Assembly (NCBI GenBank): GCA_024695545.1 | Contig: JAILHZ010000008.1 | Span: 1-16,955, forward strand | Length of the DNA: 16,955 bases | Direction: 5' to 3' | Source of the DNA: Clostridiales bacterium | Lineage (GTDB): Bacteria > Bacillota_A > Clostridia > Saccharofermentanales > Saccharofermentanaceae | In this document: in pieces, positions 1 through 7,645 of the stretch | Position numbering within the stretch: the stretch's first letter is position 1 | Layout of the letters: each line of letters starts with the position of its first letter | Notes under the pieces: generated by a model | What the model was told of the DNA's origin: nothing | The model's database searches: none | Seen by the model: only the letters and a program-made list of their open reading frames with translations | Made by a program: the position numbers and the translations under genes

Positions 1-2
1 TG

Positions 3-581
3 GCCACGCTTCGGGAGGTTCTTCCGAAGACGAAGATTCCGCAGAATATCACGGAATACTGCAACAAGGTGCGGCAGATCGATAAAGCGGAAAAGGATCT
101 GCGCGGCAGCCAGGAAGACCTGAAAAGAACGGAAAAGTATGTCAAAGCCAGCATCGAAAGAGAAAAGTACAGACCAAAGAGAAAGGAGAAGGCAGACAAA
201 GGCACAATCGGAGTGTACTTGTCTATACCGCTGATTATGTTCTTCGTAATTCTCTTTGGCAGGTGGAAGACAAGCCATAAGAAGTTTGTTCAGAACAAAT
301 CGGATTTTAAAACTCTGGTGATAATGTTCATACTCATATATGCTGTTATCTTTATCATCATGGGTGTCTATAAGATCCGCAGCCTGCTCGAAGACCATAA
401 GTATTCCCCGGGGGCGAAGAACAAGGTGATCGAGATAAGGAAAGACGCGATTGATGATGGGTTTGAAAGGATCTATAAGCTTCAGGAAGAGAAGGGAGAG
501 ATCCTTAAGAATATCCGGGATGAAGAGAACGCGCTTCGCGAAAAATATATAAAAAGAGCGAAAAGGAGCATGACTCATTGA
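3..581 (+). CDS. Two-helix membrane protein with coiled-coil flanks, 5' partial
   Basis: The reading frame is open to the left edge, so the gene begins outside the window and only the last 192 residues are visible. A GTG at 69 could be read as a start, but the frame continues upstream without a stop and no good ribosome binding site precedes it. The visible part has a charged Lys/Glu-rich helical stretch (about residues 25-65), a hydrophobic helix (about 68-86), a short basic loop, a second hydrophobic helix (about 105-123) and a charged C-terminal helix likely to form a coiled coil. This suggests two membrane passes with both charged ends on one side, probably cytoplasmic. I recognise no family and see no catalytic motif. 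It converges with the protease lipoprotein gene on the other strand and ends inside a terminator-like hairpin. Confidence 0.7.
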   Translation, partial: ATLREVLPKTKIPQNITEYCNKVRQIDKAEKDLRGSQEDLKRTEKYVKASIEREKYRPKRKEKADKGTIGVYLSIPLIMFFVILFGRWKTSHKKFVQNKSDFKTLVIMFILIYAVIFIIMGVYKIRSLLEDHKYSPGAKNKVIEIRKDAIDDGFERIYKLQEEKGEILKNIRDEENALREKYIKRAKRSMTH

Positions 582-600
582 TGAGACAGCTCCTTTCTGC
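562..600. terminator. Hairpin terminator shared by convergent genes
   Basis: AAAGGAGC (562-569) pairs perfectly with GCTCCTTT (589-596), and an inner CTCAT/ATGAG pair (574-578, 581-585) extends the stem. The stop codon of the plus-strand gene (579-581) lies in the loop region. On the plus strand the following U-tract is weak. On the minus strand the stem is followed by TTTTCGCTCTTTTT, a better U-rich tail, so it may serve mainly the protease lipoprotein gene. Confidence 0.5.
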
Positions 601-628
601 ATCTGTTTGAGATGCCGGGTTTTAGATG

Positions 629-2839
629 TTATGCGGCCTTAGAGTCTTCTTTGGAGGAAGAGAGGAACGCTTCCCAAGTGGTCTCGTCCGGCCAGGTGGA
701 ATCGTCGAATGCTTCACGGATGCACTGACTGTAGAATCTTGCTTTTTCCCTGCACTGTTCCGTGATGTCTATCTTATCGAGAACCGCTTCCATGAGCAGG
801 ATACGATCCATTCTTCCGCTCAGCATACCGTCCTTCGAGACGACATAATCCTTGCAGGTCTCGTACTCTTCCGATGCGATGTCGTCGGTCATGTAACCCG
901 TGTAGTAGAACTGCGCCGGATTCTTAGATCTCCAGACACTCTCCGAGAACATCGGGTCCGTGAAATTATCGAAGTAATTCCTAAGCTTCATGTTGGTGGC
1001 ATCGAAGATCGCCCGGATAAGTCCGCTTCTGATCTCGTTTATATCCTCTGTGCAGACACTGTCCATCGAATAGCTCATGATGTATCCGTCCTCTGTCCAG
1101 AAGGTGTTCAGATCGGAATAAAGCGGCCACTCAAAGATACAGATCTCGAAGCCCTTGAAGTAACCGTAGTCGAACTGCGTGAAGTAGCCGTCCGGGAACT
1201 GGCTGAGAACGCCTTCTGCAATGTCGAGCATGTCGTTGATCTTCTTTGCGTCAAAAGTCTTCTCCGTTCCGAGGTCAAATACATACGGCTCGGCATACGG
1301 CGGAAGGTCTTCACCCACGCGGATGTAGACACCGTATTTGTTTCCGATTGCTGCGGCGCGCTCATAGACTTCCTTCAGCTCGTCTTTTCCGGCGTACGGC
1401 TTCTGGCTGAGAAGCTTCGAATGGTCGTGAATCAGGGAAGCCAGAAGATCGTCGAGTGCTTTTCCGGTATCGAGAGGCTTCGGGCAGACCTGCGGATACG
1501 AGTGAACATAGTACTCATAGGAAAGCACTTTTCCCGTATCAAAATCGTAGTCGACCAGAAGTGTGGTCGGACGGGTCTTGTCGACATCCTCCGCGCGGAT
1601 CAGTTCGGCCGACAGATAGGGTTTGCCGTCCAGAATAAGGACATCAAAGATGCCGTACGCAGCCGGGTTGTCTCCCTGATCGATCGAATTGAAGATCGAA
1701 TTCGCGAAGTCCAGCTGCTCGCTGTATGGCATAAGGATATCGCTGACTTCCTCATGCTTCAGAGGAATATTATAGTAAGTTCCCGGACTGATCTGCCGCA
1801 GGATCTGGCAGAAGACCTTATCTTCTTTCCAGTCTGTTTTCTTCTCGTGCTCGTAAAGATCGATCAGAACATCTTCGAAACGGACCGGGTTCTCCGGAGC
1901 TTCAATGTAGTCATAGGTGTAGGAGTTGAAAGAGTGGATCACATTTACGATCTGCTCATCTGTATACCCGATGTCTTTCATATAACCGATAAATATCTCT
2001 GTCGAGTTTCTGCTGAAGAACATCTTATCTAGCGCGTCGCTTCCGAAGATCCACTCAAATCCGGTCAGGAAATTGTGCGGGCCGTTGTAGGTAAACGGAT
2101 GTTTCGTGAAGTACTTTCCGTTATAAAGCTCAGCGCCGCCTTCGACGATAAAACTGGCTGTGTAGTATTCTTTTGCGTTCATCCACTGCTCCTCGGTCAG
2201 GTCTTCTCTGTAGGCGAGACGGCCGTCAACGAGGGCCATGGTGCCTTCCCACTCCTGGTCGCAGAATGCGTCGAAGAAGTGAGTCAGCTCGTGCATGGTG
2301 GTATCATACGTCGCTTCTGTCTCATAGAGAGTGCCGTCGCCGAATATACGGATACTGTTTGACCATGACTGAAAATCACCGCTGTTGCTGCCCAGGTATA
2401 TGGACTCGAATGTCAGCTCGCGGAGTTCACTTAAGAAGTATTCCTCATCCTCGGGTTCCAGGTGATCCGCGACCATCGGAAACAGATTTACGACAAATCC
2501 TCTGTACTCGATGAGTCTCGGGTTGTTGATGACACAGTCTGCGTATTTAAGGAAAAGATCGTATTTGCCATGCAGATCTTCCGGGGGCAGACCAAGTTCC
2601 AGTGCCAGTGCTTTTGCCTCTTTCTCTGAAGAAGAAACAGGACACTGATAAGCGATATCCGATGTTTCTGTCTGTTTCGGGACGCTTGGCTCTGAAGTGG
2701 TTTCCGATGTATTCATCGAAACATCAGTCTGAGGATCGTCCCTCATCTTTCCATTACTCCGGCAGCCGCTCGCGGCGAATACCGAAATTGTGAGTACGCC
2801 TGCCATTAGCGCACCACATGCTCTTTTAAATCTATGCAT
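629..2839 (-). CDS. Secreted lipoprotein, putative gluzincin-type zinc metallopeptidase
   Basis: A protein of 736 residues. I chose the ATG at 2839 because AGGAGG (2848-2853) sits 8 bases upstream; an in-frame ATG at 2887 would add 16 residues and lacks such a site. Residues 1-26 form a lipoprotein signal peptide (basic MHRFKR, hydrophobic core, then AASGC), so the mature protein should be lipid-anchored outside the membrane. A Ser/Thr-rich linker follows. The motif HELTH (about residues 183-187) is a HEXXH zinc site, and EGGAE (about 233-237) some 50 residues later fits the third, glutamate ligand of gluzincins such as collagenase-like and related families. The remaining roughly 500 residues are not recognisable and may include a substrate-recognition domain. 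Substrate unknown. It lies just downstream of the MerR gene on the same strand but has its own candidate promoter, so it may or may not share that operon. Confidence 0.85.
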   Translation of the reverse strand: MHRFKRACGALMAGVLTISVFAASGCRSNGKMRDDPQTDVSMNTSETTSEPSVPKQTETSDIAYQCPVSSSEKEAKALALELGLPPEDLHGKYDLFLKYADCVINNPRLIEYRGFVVNLFPMVADHLEPEDEEYFLSELRELTFESIYLGSNSGDFQSWSNSIRIFGDGTLYETEATYDTTMHELTHFFDAFCDQEWEGTMALVDGRLAYREDLTEEQWMNAKEYYTASFIVEGGAELYNGKYFTKHPFTYNGPHNFLTGFEWIFGSDALDKMFFSRNSTEIFIGYMKDIGYTDEQIVNVIHSFNSYTYDYIEAPENPVRFEDVLIDLYEHEKKTDWKEDKVFCQILRQISPGTYYNIPLKHEEVSDILMPYSEQLDFANSIFNSIDQGDNPAAYGIFDVLILDGKPYLSAELIRAEDVDKTRPTTLLVDYDFDTGKVLSYEYYVHSYPQVCPKPLDTGKALDDLLASLIHDHSKLLSQKPYAGKDELKEVYERAAAIGNKYGVYIRVGEDLPPYAEPYVFDLGTEKTFDAKKINDMLDIAEGVLSQFPDGYFTQFDYGYFKGFEICIFEWPLYSDLNTFWTEDGYIMSYSMDSVCTEDINEIRSGLIRAIFDATNMKLRNYFDNFTDPMFSESVWRSKNPAQFYYTGYMTDDIASEEYETCKDYVVSKDGMLSGRMDRILLMEAVLDKIDITEQCREKARFYSQCIREAFDDSTWPDETTWEAFLSSSKEDSKAA

Positions 2840-2867
2840 TTCCAATGCCTCCTTTCCTGATATGCCG

Positions 2868-2894
2868 ATTATACGAAGGGATGGCATTGGGCAA
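2868..2894 (-). promoter_or_regulatory. Candidate promoter of the metallopeptidase lipoprotein gene
   Basis: On the minus strand a perfect TATAAT (2868-2873) is preceded by TTGCCC (2889-2894) at a 15-base spacing, or CTTGCC at 16. The -10 box is convincing and the -35 is weak, so an activator could be involved. Upstream lie two tandem 9-base elements, ACATTATGG (2898-2906) and ATATTATGA (2907-2915), resembling the repeats in front of the membrane-protein/XRE operon. Confidence 0.5.
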
Positions 2895-2949
2895 GTGACA
2901 TTATGGATATTATGAGAGATTAGTTATCTACGATAAAAATATGTGACCT

Positions 2950-3438
2950 TTACAGCCAGATGACGTCACTAAGGAGCTGACGGACATTCTGCTCATTGAT
3001 ACGGACCAGCTTCGCCAGATGCCAGGCGCGCTCTTCGTCGGTCATGCCTTCGAGATCTTTGGCATGAACTCCTTCTTCGATCGTATCGAGTTCCTGAAGC
3101 TGTGCCTGTGCTTTCCAGATGACTTCATTCAACGTGCGCCGTTTCTCTTCGAAAAGCACTCTCATGTCTTCTTCGGAGAGTTTTCCGGAAAGAAGCTGTT
3201 CGATCTCGTTGAGAGAGAAGCCGATGTCCTGAAGTTTCTGGAGAGATTCGACCTGTTCATACTGGTCAGCTGAGTAATAGCGGTACCCGGTCTCTTCATC
3301 GACGGCTACGGGCTTGATGATGTTTTTCTGCTCGTAGATACGCAGTGCCTTCGGAGAGATGCCGGCGAGGTCAGCCAGTTCTCCGATCTTAAGAAGAGCT
3401 TCGTTTTCGTGTCCGGGTATTTCTTTATGCTGATCCAT
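2950..3438 (-). CDS. MerR-family transcriptional regulator
   Basis: A protein of 162 residues. Residues 15-85 are a MerR-type winged helix-turn-helix: LLKIGELADLAGISPKALRI, then YEQKNII and GYRYYS, the classical tyrosine-rich wing region. A helical dimerisation segment follows (about 90-122). The C-terminal tail of about 40 residues is too short for a drug-binding GyrI-like domain, so the inducer cannot be predicted. The chosen ATG at 3438 has AAAGGAG shortly upstream and overlaps the end of the second ABC membrane subunit by 14 bases, which implies translational coupling. A start 45 bases further upstream is possible but lacks support. MerR proteins act at promoters with over-long spacers by twisting the DNA; the operon promoter at 6052-6082 has this architecture, so this protein probably autoregulates the exporter operon. 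Confidence 0.93.
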   Translation of the reverse strand: MDQHKEIPGHENEALLKIGELADLAGISPKALRIYEQKNIIKPVAVDEETGYRYYSADQYEQVESLQKLQDIGFSLNEIEQLLSGKLSEEDMRVLFEEKRRTLNEVIWKAQAQLQELDTIEEGVHAKDLEGMTDEERAWHLAKLVRINEQNVRQLLSDVIWL

Positions 3439-4408
3439 AGGACTCCTTTTCGCCGATGAGCACTTCGCAGGCACGGACAGCACCGGCTTCGTGGCTGCGC
3501 ATACTGTTGACCGCGTTATTGATGAGCATCGTGCTCTTCATGATGCCTGCACGGTACTGTGTGATCTTCATGAGCGCTGCGATATCAGCGATCTTTGTCC
3601 CCATCATACTATCGCCGCACAGAAGAAGCAATAGATATCCCATCATCCCGGAGAACGTATTGATCATGGTGGCGCGGGCGACTCTCCGGTGGACCTGCAT
3701 ATTGGCATGGAGCATATCGAGACTTGTTTCTTCGACTTTCTTCAGGACCTGTTCCTCACCGCCGAAAATGCAGATCGCATCACGGGCGCGGACGACCGGC
3801 TCGGCCCAGTTGGTATAGCGTCCCAGTGCCTCCTGCGCACGGTGCTTGAAGACGGGGATCTTTCTGACAACGACGATACAGCTGAGAAAGGAGAAGGGAA
3901 GAAGGACCAGCATGGTGACGATCAGAAGCGGGAAATTCAGGAAGGCGAGTACGATGGACGAGAGGATCACATTGACCAGCGCAATCACCAGGTGCATGAA
4001 GTTGACCGGGGCCATGAGATATGTATGCAGATGATCGATATCACTGTTCAGGCGGTTGAGCCACTCTCCGCCGGAACGCTGCTGGATCTCTTCATATCCG
4101 GCGCCCAGGATCCGGCAGAGCATACGCTTCCTGAAAAGCTTCTGAAGCCTTACATTCACGCGCACGGAGATCGTACACCAGACGGTCATGTTATACGCGA
4201 ACAGAAGCGCGGTCAGCCCGAGGAAAATGAAGAATGTAGGAAGCAGATCTCCCTGATTCCCCCGGTCGATCAGACGCAGGAAAACGCCGAGCATGTTCGC
4301 ATAAAGTACAGTCGACATGAAATCAAAGGGCACCCGCAACAGCAGGAAGACGATGAAGATCCGGTGCATGCCGAGATCTTTGAGAAGACGGTATACGTTC
4401 CTATTCAT
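3425..4408 (-). CDS. ABC exporter membrane subunit 2, no ATPase domain
   Basis: A protein of 327 residues with five to six hydrophobic helices (about 16-36, 55-75, 133-156, 159-181, 249-266 and a weaker one after 280). It carries the type-I exporter membrane-domain hallmark near residues 112-130 (SGGEWLNRLNSDIDHLHTYL), equivalent to the family's GxLxSRLxxD intracellular segment. It stops exactly where the nucleotide-binding domain normally begins, so the usual membrane-ATPase fusion is absent. The start overlaps the ATPase gene by 8 bases and is preceded by GGGAGG at 8 bases, supporting coupled translation. It probably pairs with the other membrane subunit (5086-5994) and uses the single ATPase (4401-5066) as a homodimer. 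Substrate unknown; a drug, peptide or lipid would fit the family. Confidence 0.88.
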   Translation of the reverse strand: MNRNVYRLLKDLGMHRIFIVFLLLRVPFDFMSTVLYANMLGVFLRLIDRGNQGDLLPTFFIFLGLTALLFAYNMTVWCTISVRVNVRLQKLFRKRMLCRILGAGYEEIQQRSGGEWLNRLNSDIDHLHTYLMAPVNFMHLVIALVNVILSSIVLAFLNFPLLIVTMLVLLPFSFLSCIVVVRKIPVFKHRAQEALGRYTNWAEPVVRARDAICIFGGEEQVLKKVEETSLDMLHANMQVHRRVARATMINTFSGMMGYLLLLLCGDSMMGTKIADIAALMKITQYRAGIMKSTMLINNAVNSMRSHEAGAVRACEVLIGEKESYGSA

Positions 4409-5066
4409 AGAGCCTGCCTCCCTGCATATGGAGAATACGATGGTAGTCCGTAAGGTGCCCGACCTGATGGGTCACGTGGACGATCGTTCTGGACTTATCT
4501 GAGGTGGCCGCATCGAGAGACGCGAGAACTGAAGTCGCAGTGGCATCGTCAAGGGAAGCGGTTGGCTCGTCGAGGAGAAGGAGCGGCGCATCCTTTAAAA
4601 GCGCGCGGGCGATCGCGATGCGCTGTGCCTGTCCGCCGGACAGTTCATCCGCACGGTCTCCGAGATAGGTGTGCATCCCGTCGGGAAGAGAGTCGACCCA
4701 TTCAATAAGGCTTGCCTGCCGGAGCACATGCCGGACCGCATCTTCGCTCTTCCCGTGTCCCATGGTGATGTTCTCATAGATCGTCATCGGAAGCAGCATA
4801 GATGACTGCATGACCAGAGAGACCTTCGAGCGGATCTTCCCGGGGGAAGTTTCACCGGCCACGGTAACGGATCCTGCGGTCGGGACGAGAAGACCCGAGA
4901 GGATCTTGATCAGAGTGCTTTTCCCGCAGCCACTTTCTCCGACGATCCCGACACGTTCTCCGGGTGCGATCGTCAGGGAAACACCATCCACGATATCTGT
5001 GTCGGCGTATCGGAAGGAAACGCCGGAAAGTTCCGCAATGCTCTTTTCTGTTATATTGTCACGCAT
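4401..5066 (-). CDS. ABC exporter ATPase subunit, free-standing
   Basis: A protein of 221 residues containing a complete ABC ATPase: A-loop-like FRYAD (18-22), Walker A GESGCGKST (43-51), Q-loop Gln87, signature LSGGQAQRIAIARALL (142-157), Walker B LLLLDEP (162-168), D-loop SLDD (171-174) and switch His200. All catalytic residues are present, so it should be active as a homodimer. The N-terminus resembles the start of the ATPase domain in fused exporters. It lies 19 bases after the upstream membrane subunit in a different frame and has its own strong AGGAGG seven bases before its ATG, so it is a genuine separate gene. It is the only ATPase in this operon and presumably powers both membrane subunits. 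Confidence 0.95.
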   Translation of the reverse strand: MRDNITEKSIAELSGVSFRYADTDIVDGVSLTIAPGERVGIVGESGCGKSTLIKILSGLLVPTAGSVTVAGETSPGKIRSKVSLVMQSSMLLPMTIYENITMGHGKSEDAVRHVLRQASLIEWVDSLPDGMHTYLGDRADELSGGQAQRIAIARALLKDAPLLLLDEPTASLDDATATSVLASLDAATSDKSRTIVHVTHQVGHLTDYHRILHMQGGRLYE

Positions 5067-5085
5067 GTATCTGCCTCCTCTAAGA

Positions 5086-5994
5086 TCAGGCCAGCTCGAT
5101 CCGGCTGAGATTCGAAGTAAAAGTTCTAAAGTAAGCGATGAAGTTCGGCATGTTCATCAGAAACATCGTCACGCTGCTCTGCAGGTTCAGAAATACGATC
5201 AGAGTACCCAGCGTCATCGACCCGCGGAAGATGAGGATGCCGCCTGTAAGAAGGACGCTCAGAAGCGGGACCTGTGAAAGCAGCGCGGAGATGGAGTTGA
5301 GTACCGCGATGATGCGTTCTTCTTTCTTCGTGTGCTTTTCCCAGTCGGCGAGGGCTTCGTCGTGCTTTTCCTCGAGAAAAGCACTCGCGTCATATACCGA
5401 GACGATCGGGAAGTTCGACACGATGCCGAAGGCGACGTGGTTCATACGGCTTCTGGCTTCCAGTCCTTTCTTTACCGTCTTTGAGATGGCACTTCCGGAG
5501 ATACTGACATAGATGAGGATCACCAGTGTCGGGATCAGGAGAACGACCGTCAGGATCGGATTTTCATAGAGGAGAAAGAGAAAAACGAGAACACTCGTGA
5601 TGAGCATACCGACATTACTGAAGAAAGAATTGCTGAGGTAGTCGGTTGCACGGGTAAGCTCTCCCTGCACGATCGACATGGCTTTATCCGCGGACTCTGA
5701 CCCGTCTTTCAGAAGATGCCGCATGAATCCCATGCGCAGGGAGTGTGCGGCCCGCTCCGCGGTGTACTGGCCGAGGAGATGGTTGCCGTAAGATGTGAGG
5801 GGATTGAGAAGAGCGAAGAGGATAAGAATCCCGATGAGGAGCATCGATATCTTTGACCCGTCTGAAATATGGTTTACGAGTTTTCCGACAAAGTGGGTCG
5901 ACAGGATCCCGACACAGTTATGAAAAGTGGCAAAGAGAACAGAAAGGATCACCCATTTCCTGTTTTGCTTAAGGATCTTTTTTAGAACACCCAT
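5086..5994 (-). CDS. ABC exporter membrane subunit 1, no ATPase domain
   Basis: First gene of the operon, 302 residues. About six membrane helices are visible (13-33, 50-68, 125-145, 147-167, 233-255, 262-285), with long intracellular loops containing GELTRATDYLSN (111-122) and the C-terminal segment GSMTLGTLIVFL (258-269), which matches the GxLTxGxLVAF stretch of type-I ABC exporter membrane domains. It ends at the usual membrane-domain/ATPase-domain junction (SRIELA) and the ATPase follows as a separate gene. The ATG at 5994 has AAAGGAAG six bases upstream. It probably forms a heterodimeric pore with the 3425-4408 product. Cargo cannot be predicted; MerR linkage makes a toxic small molecule or drug plausible. 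Confidence 0.9.
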   Translation of the reverse strand: MGVLKKILKQNRKWVILSVLFATFHNCVGILSTHFVGKLVNHISDGSKISMLLIGILILFALLNPLTSYGNHLLGQYTAERAAHSLRMGFMRHLLKDGSESADKAMSIVQGELTRATDYLSNSFFSNVGMLITSVLVFLFLLYENPILTVVLLIPTLVILIYVSISGSAISKTVKKGLEARSRMNHVAFGIVSNFPIVSVYDASAFLEEKHDEALADWEKHTKKEERIIAVLNSISALLSQVPLLSVLLTGGILIFRGSMTLGTLIVFLNLQSSVTMFLMNMPNFIAYFRTFTSNLSRIELA

Positions 5995-6051
5995 ATCGAT
6001 CTTCCTTTCTCTGATCTTGGGGAGATCCGATATCGCCCCCTGTTGCCTTAA

Positions 6052-6082
6052 AGCATAAACTTTGTCCTAAGGACAAAGTCAA
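6052..6082 (-). promoter_or_regulatory. MerR-type promoter with 19-bp spacer and central dyad
   Basis: On the minus strand TTGACT (6077-6082) and TATGCT (6052-6057) are separated by 19 bases (6058-6076), two more than optimal. The spacer region is occupied by a near-perfect dyad, ACTTTGTCCT and AGGACAAAGT (6059-6068 and 6070-6079) around one central base. This is the hallmark of promoters activated by MerR-family regulators, and a MerR gene is the last gene of the operon that begins 58 bases downstream (ATG at 5994). Confidence 0.85.
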
Positions 6083-6144
6083 GAGAGGAAAAACAGTATT
6101 CGATGATTATCATGAAAAAACATTGGCAAGGTGATATATCTTTA

Positions 6145-6191
6145 ACATTATGTCGCATATAGTTGACATTATGTAAAGTTCGTAGTAATAT
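6145..6191 (+). promoter_or_regulatory. Near-consensus promoter with repeated ACATTATGT elements
   Basis: TTGACA (6163-6168) and TAATAT (6186-6191) are 17 bases apart, a strong sigma-70 type promoter for the membrane protein/XRE pair. The quasi-palindrome ACATTATGT occurs twice (6145-6153 and 6166-6174), 21 bases or two helical turns apart, and the second copy overlaps the -35 box. The inferred ligand is the XRE repressor encoded at the end of the transcript. Confidence 0.7.
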
Positions 6192-6212
6192 TTGCCTTGG
6201 AGGTAAGCACCT

Positions 6213-7331
6213 ATGAAAAAGAAACTTTCTACGATCAACATTACCATTATTATGATTTCACTCGTCATTATCCTGGTCGGTCTCTTCTCCTCGATCCGTA
6301 TGAACAGGGATACCCGCCTGAGTTATTCCGATCCGCTCTATGTCCGTGATATTCCGGCGGATTCCCCCGTTGACTACGAAGGACATGTCCAACCGGACCC
6401 GAGTCAACTCGATCTTCCGGCCGATGAAATGGCAGATGGTCATGGTATGTTTAAAACGTCGTGTGGCGCTGGCAGCTGTCTGGTTTCCTATGATGGATCC
6501 AATTATTTCAAGCCGGTCGGGAATAAGGCTACGATTACGGTAAAAGCTTCCGGACCGGAAGGAACCACATATTCCCTGATGATCATTCCCGGCATGAGCA
6601 GCGCCAAAGAATTGTATCTTTCAGAGAATTTCGGACAGCTCGTTCTGAGCGGAGAACGTCTTTGTTCTGCTACCATCAGGAATGATGAGACGTTCACGTT
6701 TACCCTCGATAATCTGAATGATTCTGATTTCTTTATCGAGCTGACACCTGTTGCGACAGAGTATATCACCCCCGGAGATTACTCTGTTTCTTACACGATC
6801 ACGGTAAAACCGGATACTTCTTTCATCTCGATCCAGACGATCGCGGTCGCCGGAATCTTCCTGATTATCGCCATCTTACTGATCATCCTGACGGTGAAGG
6901 AATCGAAGAGTTACGACGAGAGACAACTGATCTGCCGTGGACAGGCAGCGATGTTCTCATTCATAGTATCCCTCGTCTGCTGCTTCGCGATCGGTATCTT
7001 CAGTAAGTTTGCGCCGAGTTTTCCACTGTCCAGCTTTGAGTCGACGCTGATCCCGACGTTCGTAGGTCTTGCTACCTTTGTGATGCTTGCGGATATCAAC
7101 GACGCATTCGTCGGATATAATGGAGGCAGAGCAAAGTGTACTGTTCTTGTATGGATCATGACGATCATGGCAGGTCTGTCTGCGCTGGTTCCTTACGTGA
7201 AAACAGGAACTGTCAATGACCTGAACAGATCCGCCGCTATCTTCGCTTTATGTTTCGGCGCAGTAGCCGTGGAGATGTCGATAAAGAGTATTAAGGATCG
7301 GAAGGGGGCACTGGAAGATGAAGAACCTTAA
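6213..7331 (+). CDS. Polytopic membrane protein with external domain, partner of XRE regulator
   Basis: A protein of 372 residues. An N-terminal membrane anchor (about 9-27) is followed by an external beta-rich domain (about 30-200) with a Cys84/Cys89 pair that could form a disulfide. About five further helices follow (206-228, 245-265, 278-295, 308-328, 340-358). After the second helix comes KESKSYDERQLICRGQAA (229-246), a DERQ-x(4)-G-x-A pattern often seen in small membrane proteins encoded beside XRE regulators in Firmicutes. GGAGG (6199-6203) lies nine bases before the ATG. The gene overlaps the XRE gene by 14 bases, so the two are co-translated. Function is unknown; a sensor or effector controlled by the adjacent repressor is a reasonable guess. 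Confidence 0.85.
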   Translation: MKKKLSTINITIIMISLVIILVGLFSSIRMNRDTRLSYSDPLYVRDIPADSPVDYEGHVQPDPSQLDLPADEMADGHGMFKTSCGAGSCLVSYDGSNYFKPVGNKATITVKASGPEGTTYSLMIIPGMSSAKELYLSENFGQLVLSGERLCSATIRNDETFTFTLDNLNDSDFFIELTPVATEYITPGDYSVSYTITVKPDTSFISIQTIAVAGIFLIIAILLIILTVKESKSYDERQLICRGQAAMFSFIVSLVCCFAIGIFSKFAPSFPLSSFESTLIPTFVGLATFVMLADINDAFVGYNGGRAKCTVLVWIMTIMAGLSALVPYVKTGTVNDLNRSAAIFALCFGAVAVEMSIKSIKDRKGALEDEEP

Positions 7332-7530
7332 ACTGAAAGCCGCCCGCGCCGCGATGGATATGTCGCAGCAGGAACTGGCCGAAAAGGTCGGTGTGTCCCG
7401 CCAGACGATCAACTCGATCGAGAAAGGTGACTATAATCCTACGATCCGGTTATGTATTGCCATATGCAAGGTCCTTGGGAAGACTCTGGACGAACTGTTC
7501 TGGGACGAGGACACTTCGGAGGATAATTAG
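7318..7530 (+). CDS. Small XRE (Cro/CI-type) transcriptional regulator
   Basis: A protein of 70 residues that is essentially one helix-turn-helix domain. The motif MSQQELAEKVGVSRQTINSI (14-33) matches XRE-family DNA-binding proteins very closely. It is followed by EKGDYNPTIRLCIAICKVLG and LDELFW, the typical ending of this short subgroup. There is no sensory domain. The ATG at 7318 lies inside the end of the membrane protein gene, with a purine-rich GAAGGGGG upstream, so expression is coupled. It probably binds the repeated elements at 6145-6174 and regulates its own operon. Confidence 0.93.
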   Translation: MKNLKLKAARAAMDMSQQELAEKVGVSRQTINSIEKGDYNPTIRLCIAICKVLGKTLDELFWDEDTSEDN

Positions 7531-7539
7531 GGGTTTAGG

Positions 7540-7570
7540 AAAAAGCAGGTCAGGCGGCCTGCTTTTTCTT
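7540..7570 (+). terminator. Intrinsic terminator after the XRE gene
   Basis: AAAAAGCAGG (7540-7549) pairs perfectly with CCTGCTTTTT (7558-7567) around an 8-base loop, and the T-rich tail continues to about 7572. It begins ten bases after the XRE stop codon. The A-rich 5' arm would also give a U-tail on the minus strand. Confidence 0.9.
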
Positions 7571-7645
7571 TTCGATCCGGACGGATCAGAAGGAAAATGA
7601 CAAAAAATGACAGGTAAGAAACCATATATTGACAGGCATCAAGCC

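Noticed and set aside
626..2032. A 468-codon open frame on the plus strand opposite the metallopeptidase lipoprotein
   Set aside because: It is in exact codon register with the reverse-strand gene, where rarity of TTA, CTA and TCA codons keeps the complement open. It lacks a start region and a recognisable domain, and the lipoprotein has a signal peptide, zinc motif and ribosome binding site.
3689..4453. A 254-codon plus-strand frame opposite the second ABC membrane subunit
   Set aside because: It is the codon-register complement of a clearly recognisable ABC membrane protein; its translation is charged low-complexity sequence without family features.
5067..5085. Possible frameshift that split a fused ABC half-transporter
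   Set aside because: The ATPase gene has its own AGGAGG seven bases before an ATG, and the membrane gene ends in a normal stop, so a real split is more likely. Sequencing error cannot be completely excluded because the frames differ.
7629..7634. TTGACA upstream of the GH39 gene as a -35 box
   Set aside because: The sequence 17 bases further on (AGGAAT) is not a -10 box, and the TATAAA at 7668 is 33 bases away, so the hexamer probably does not form a promoter with it.
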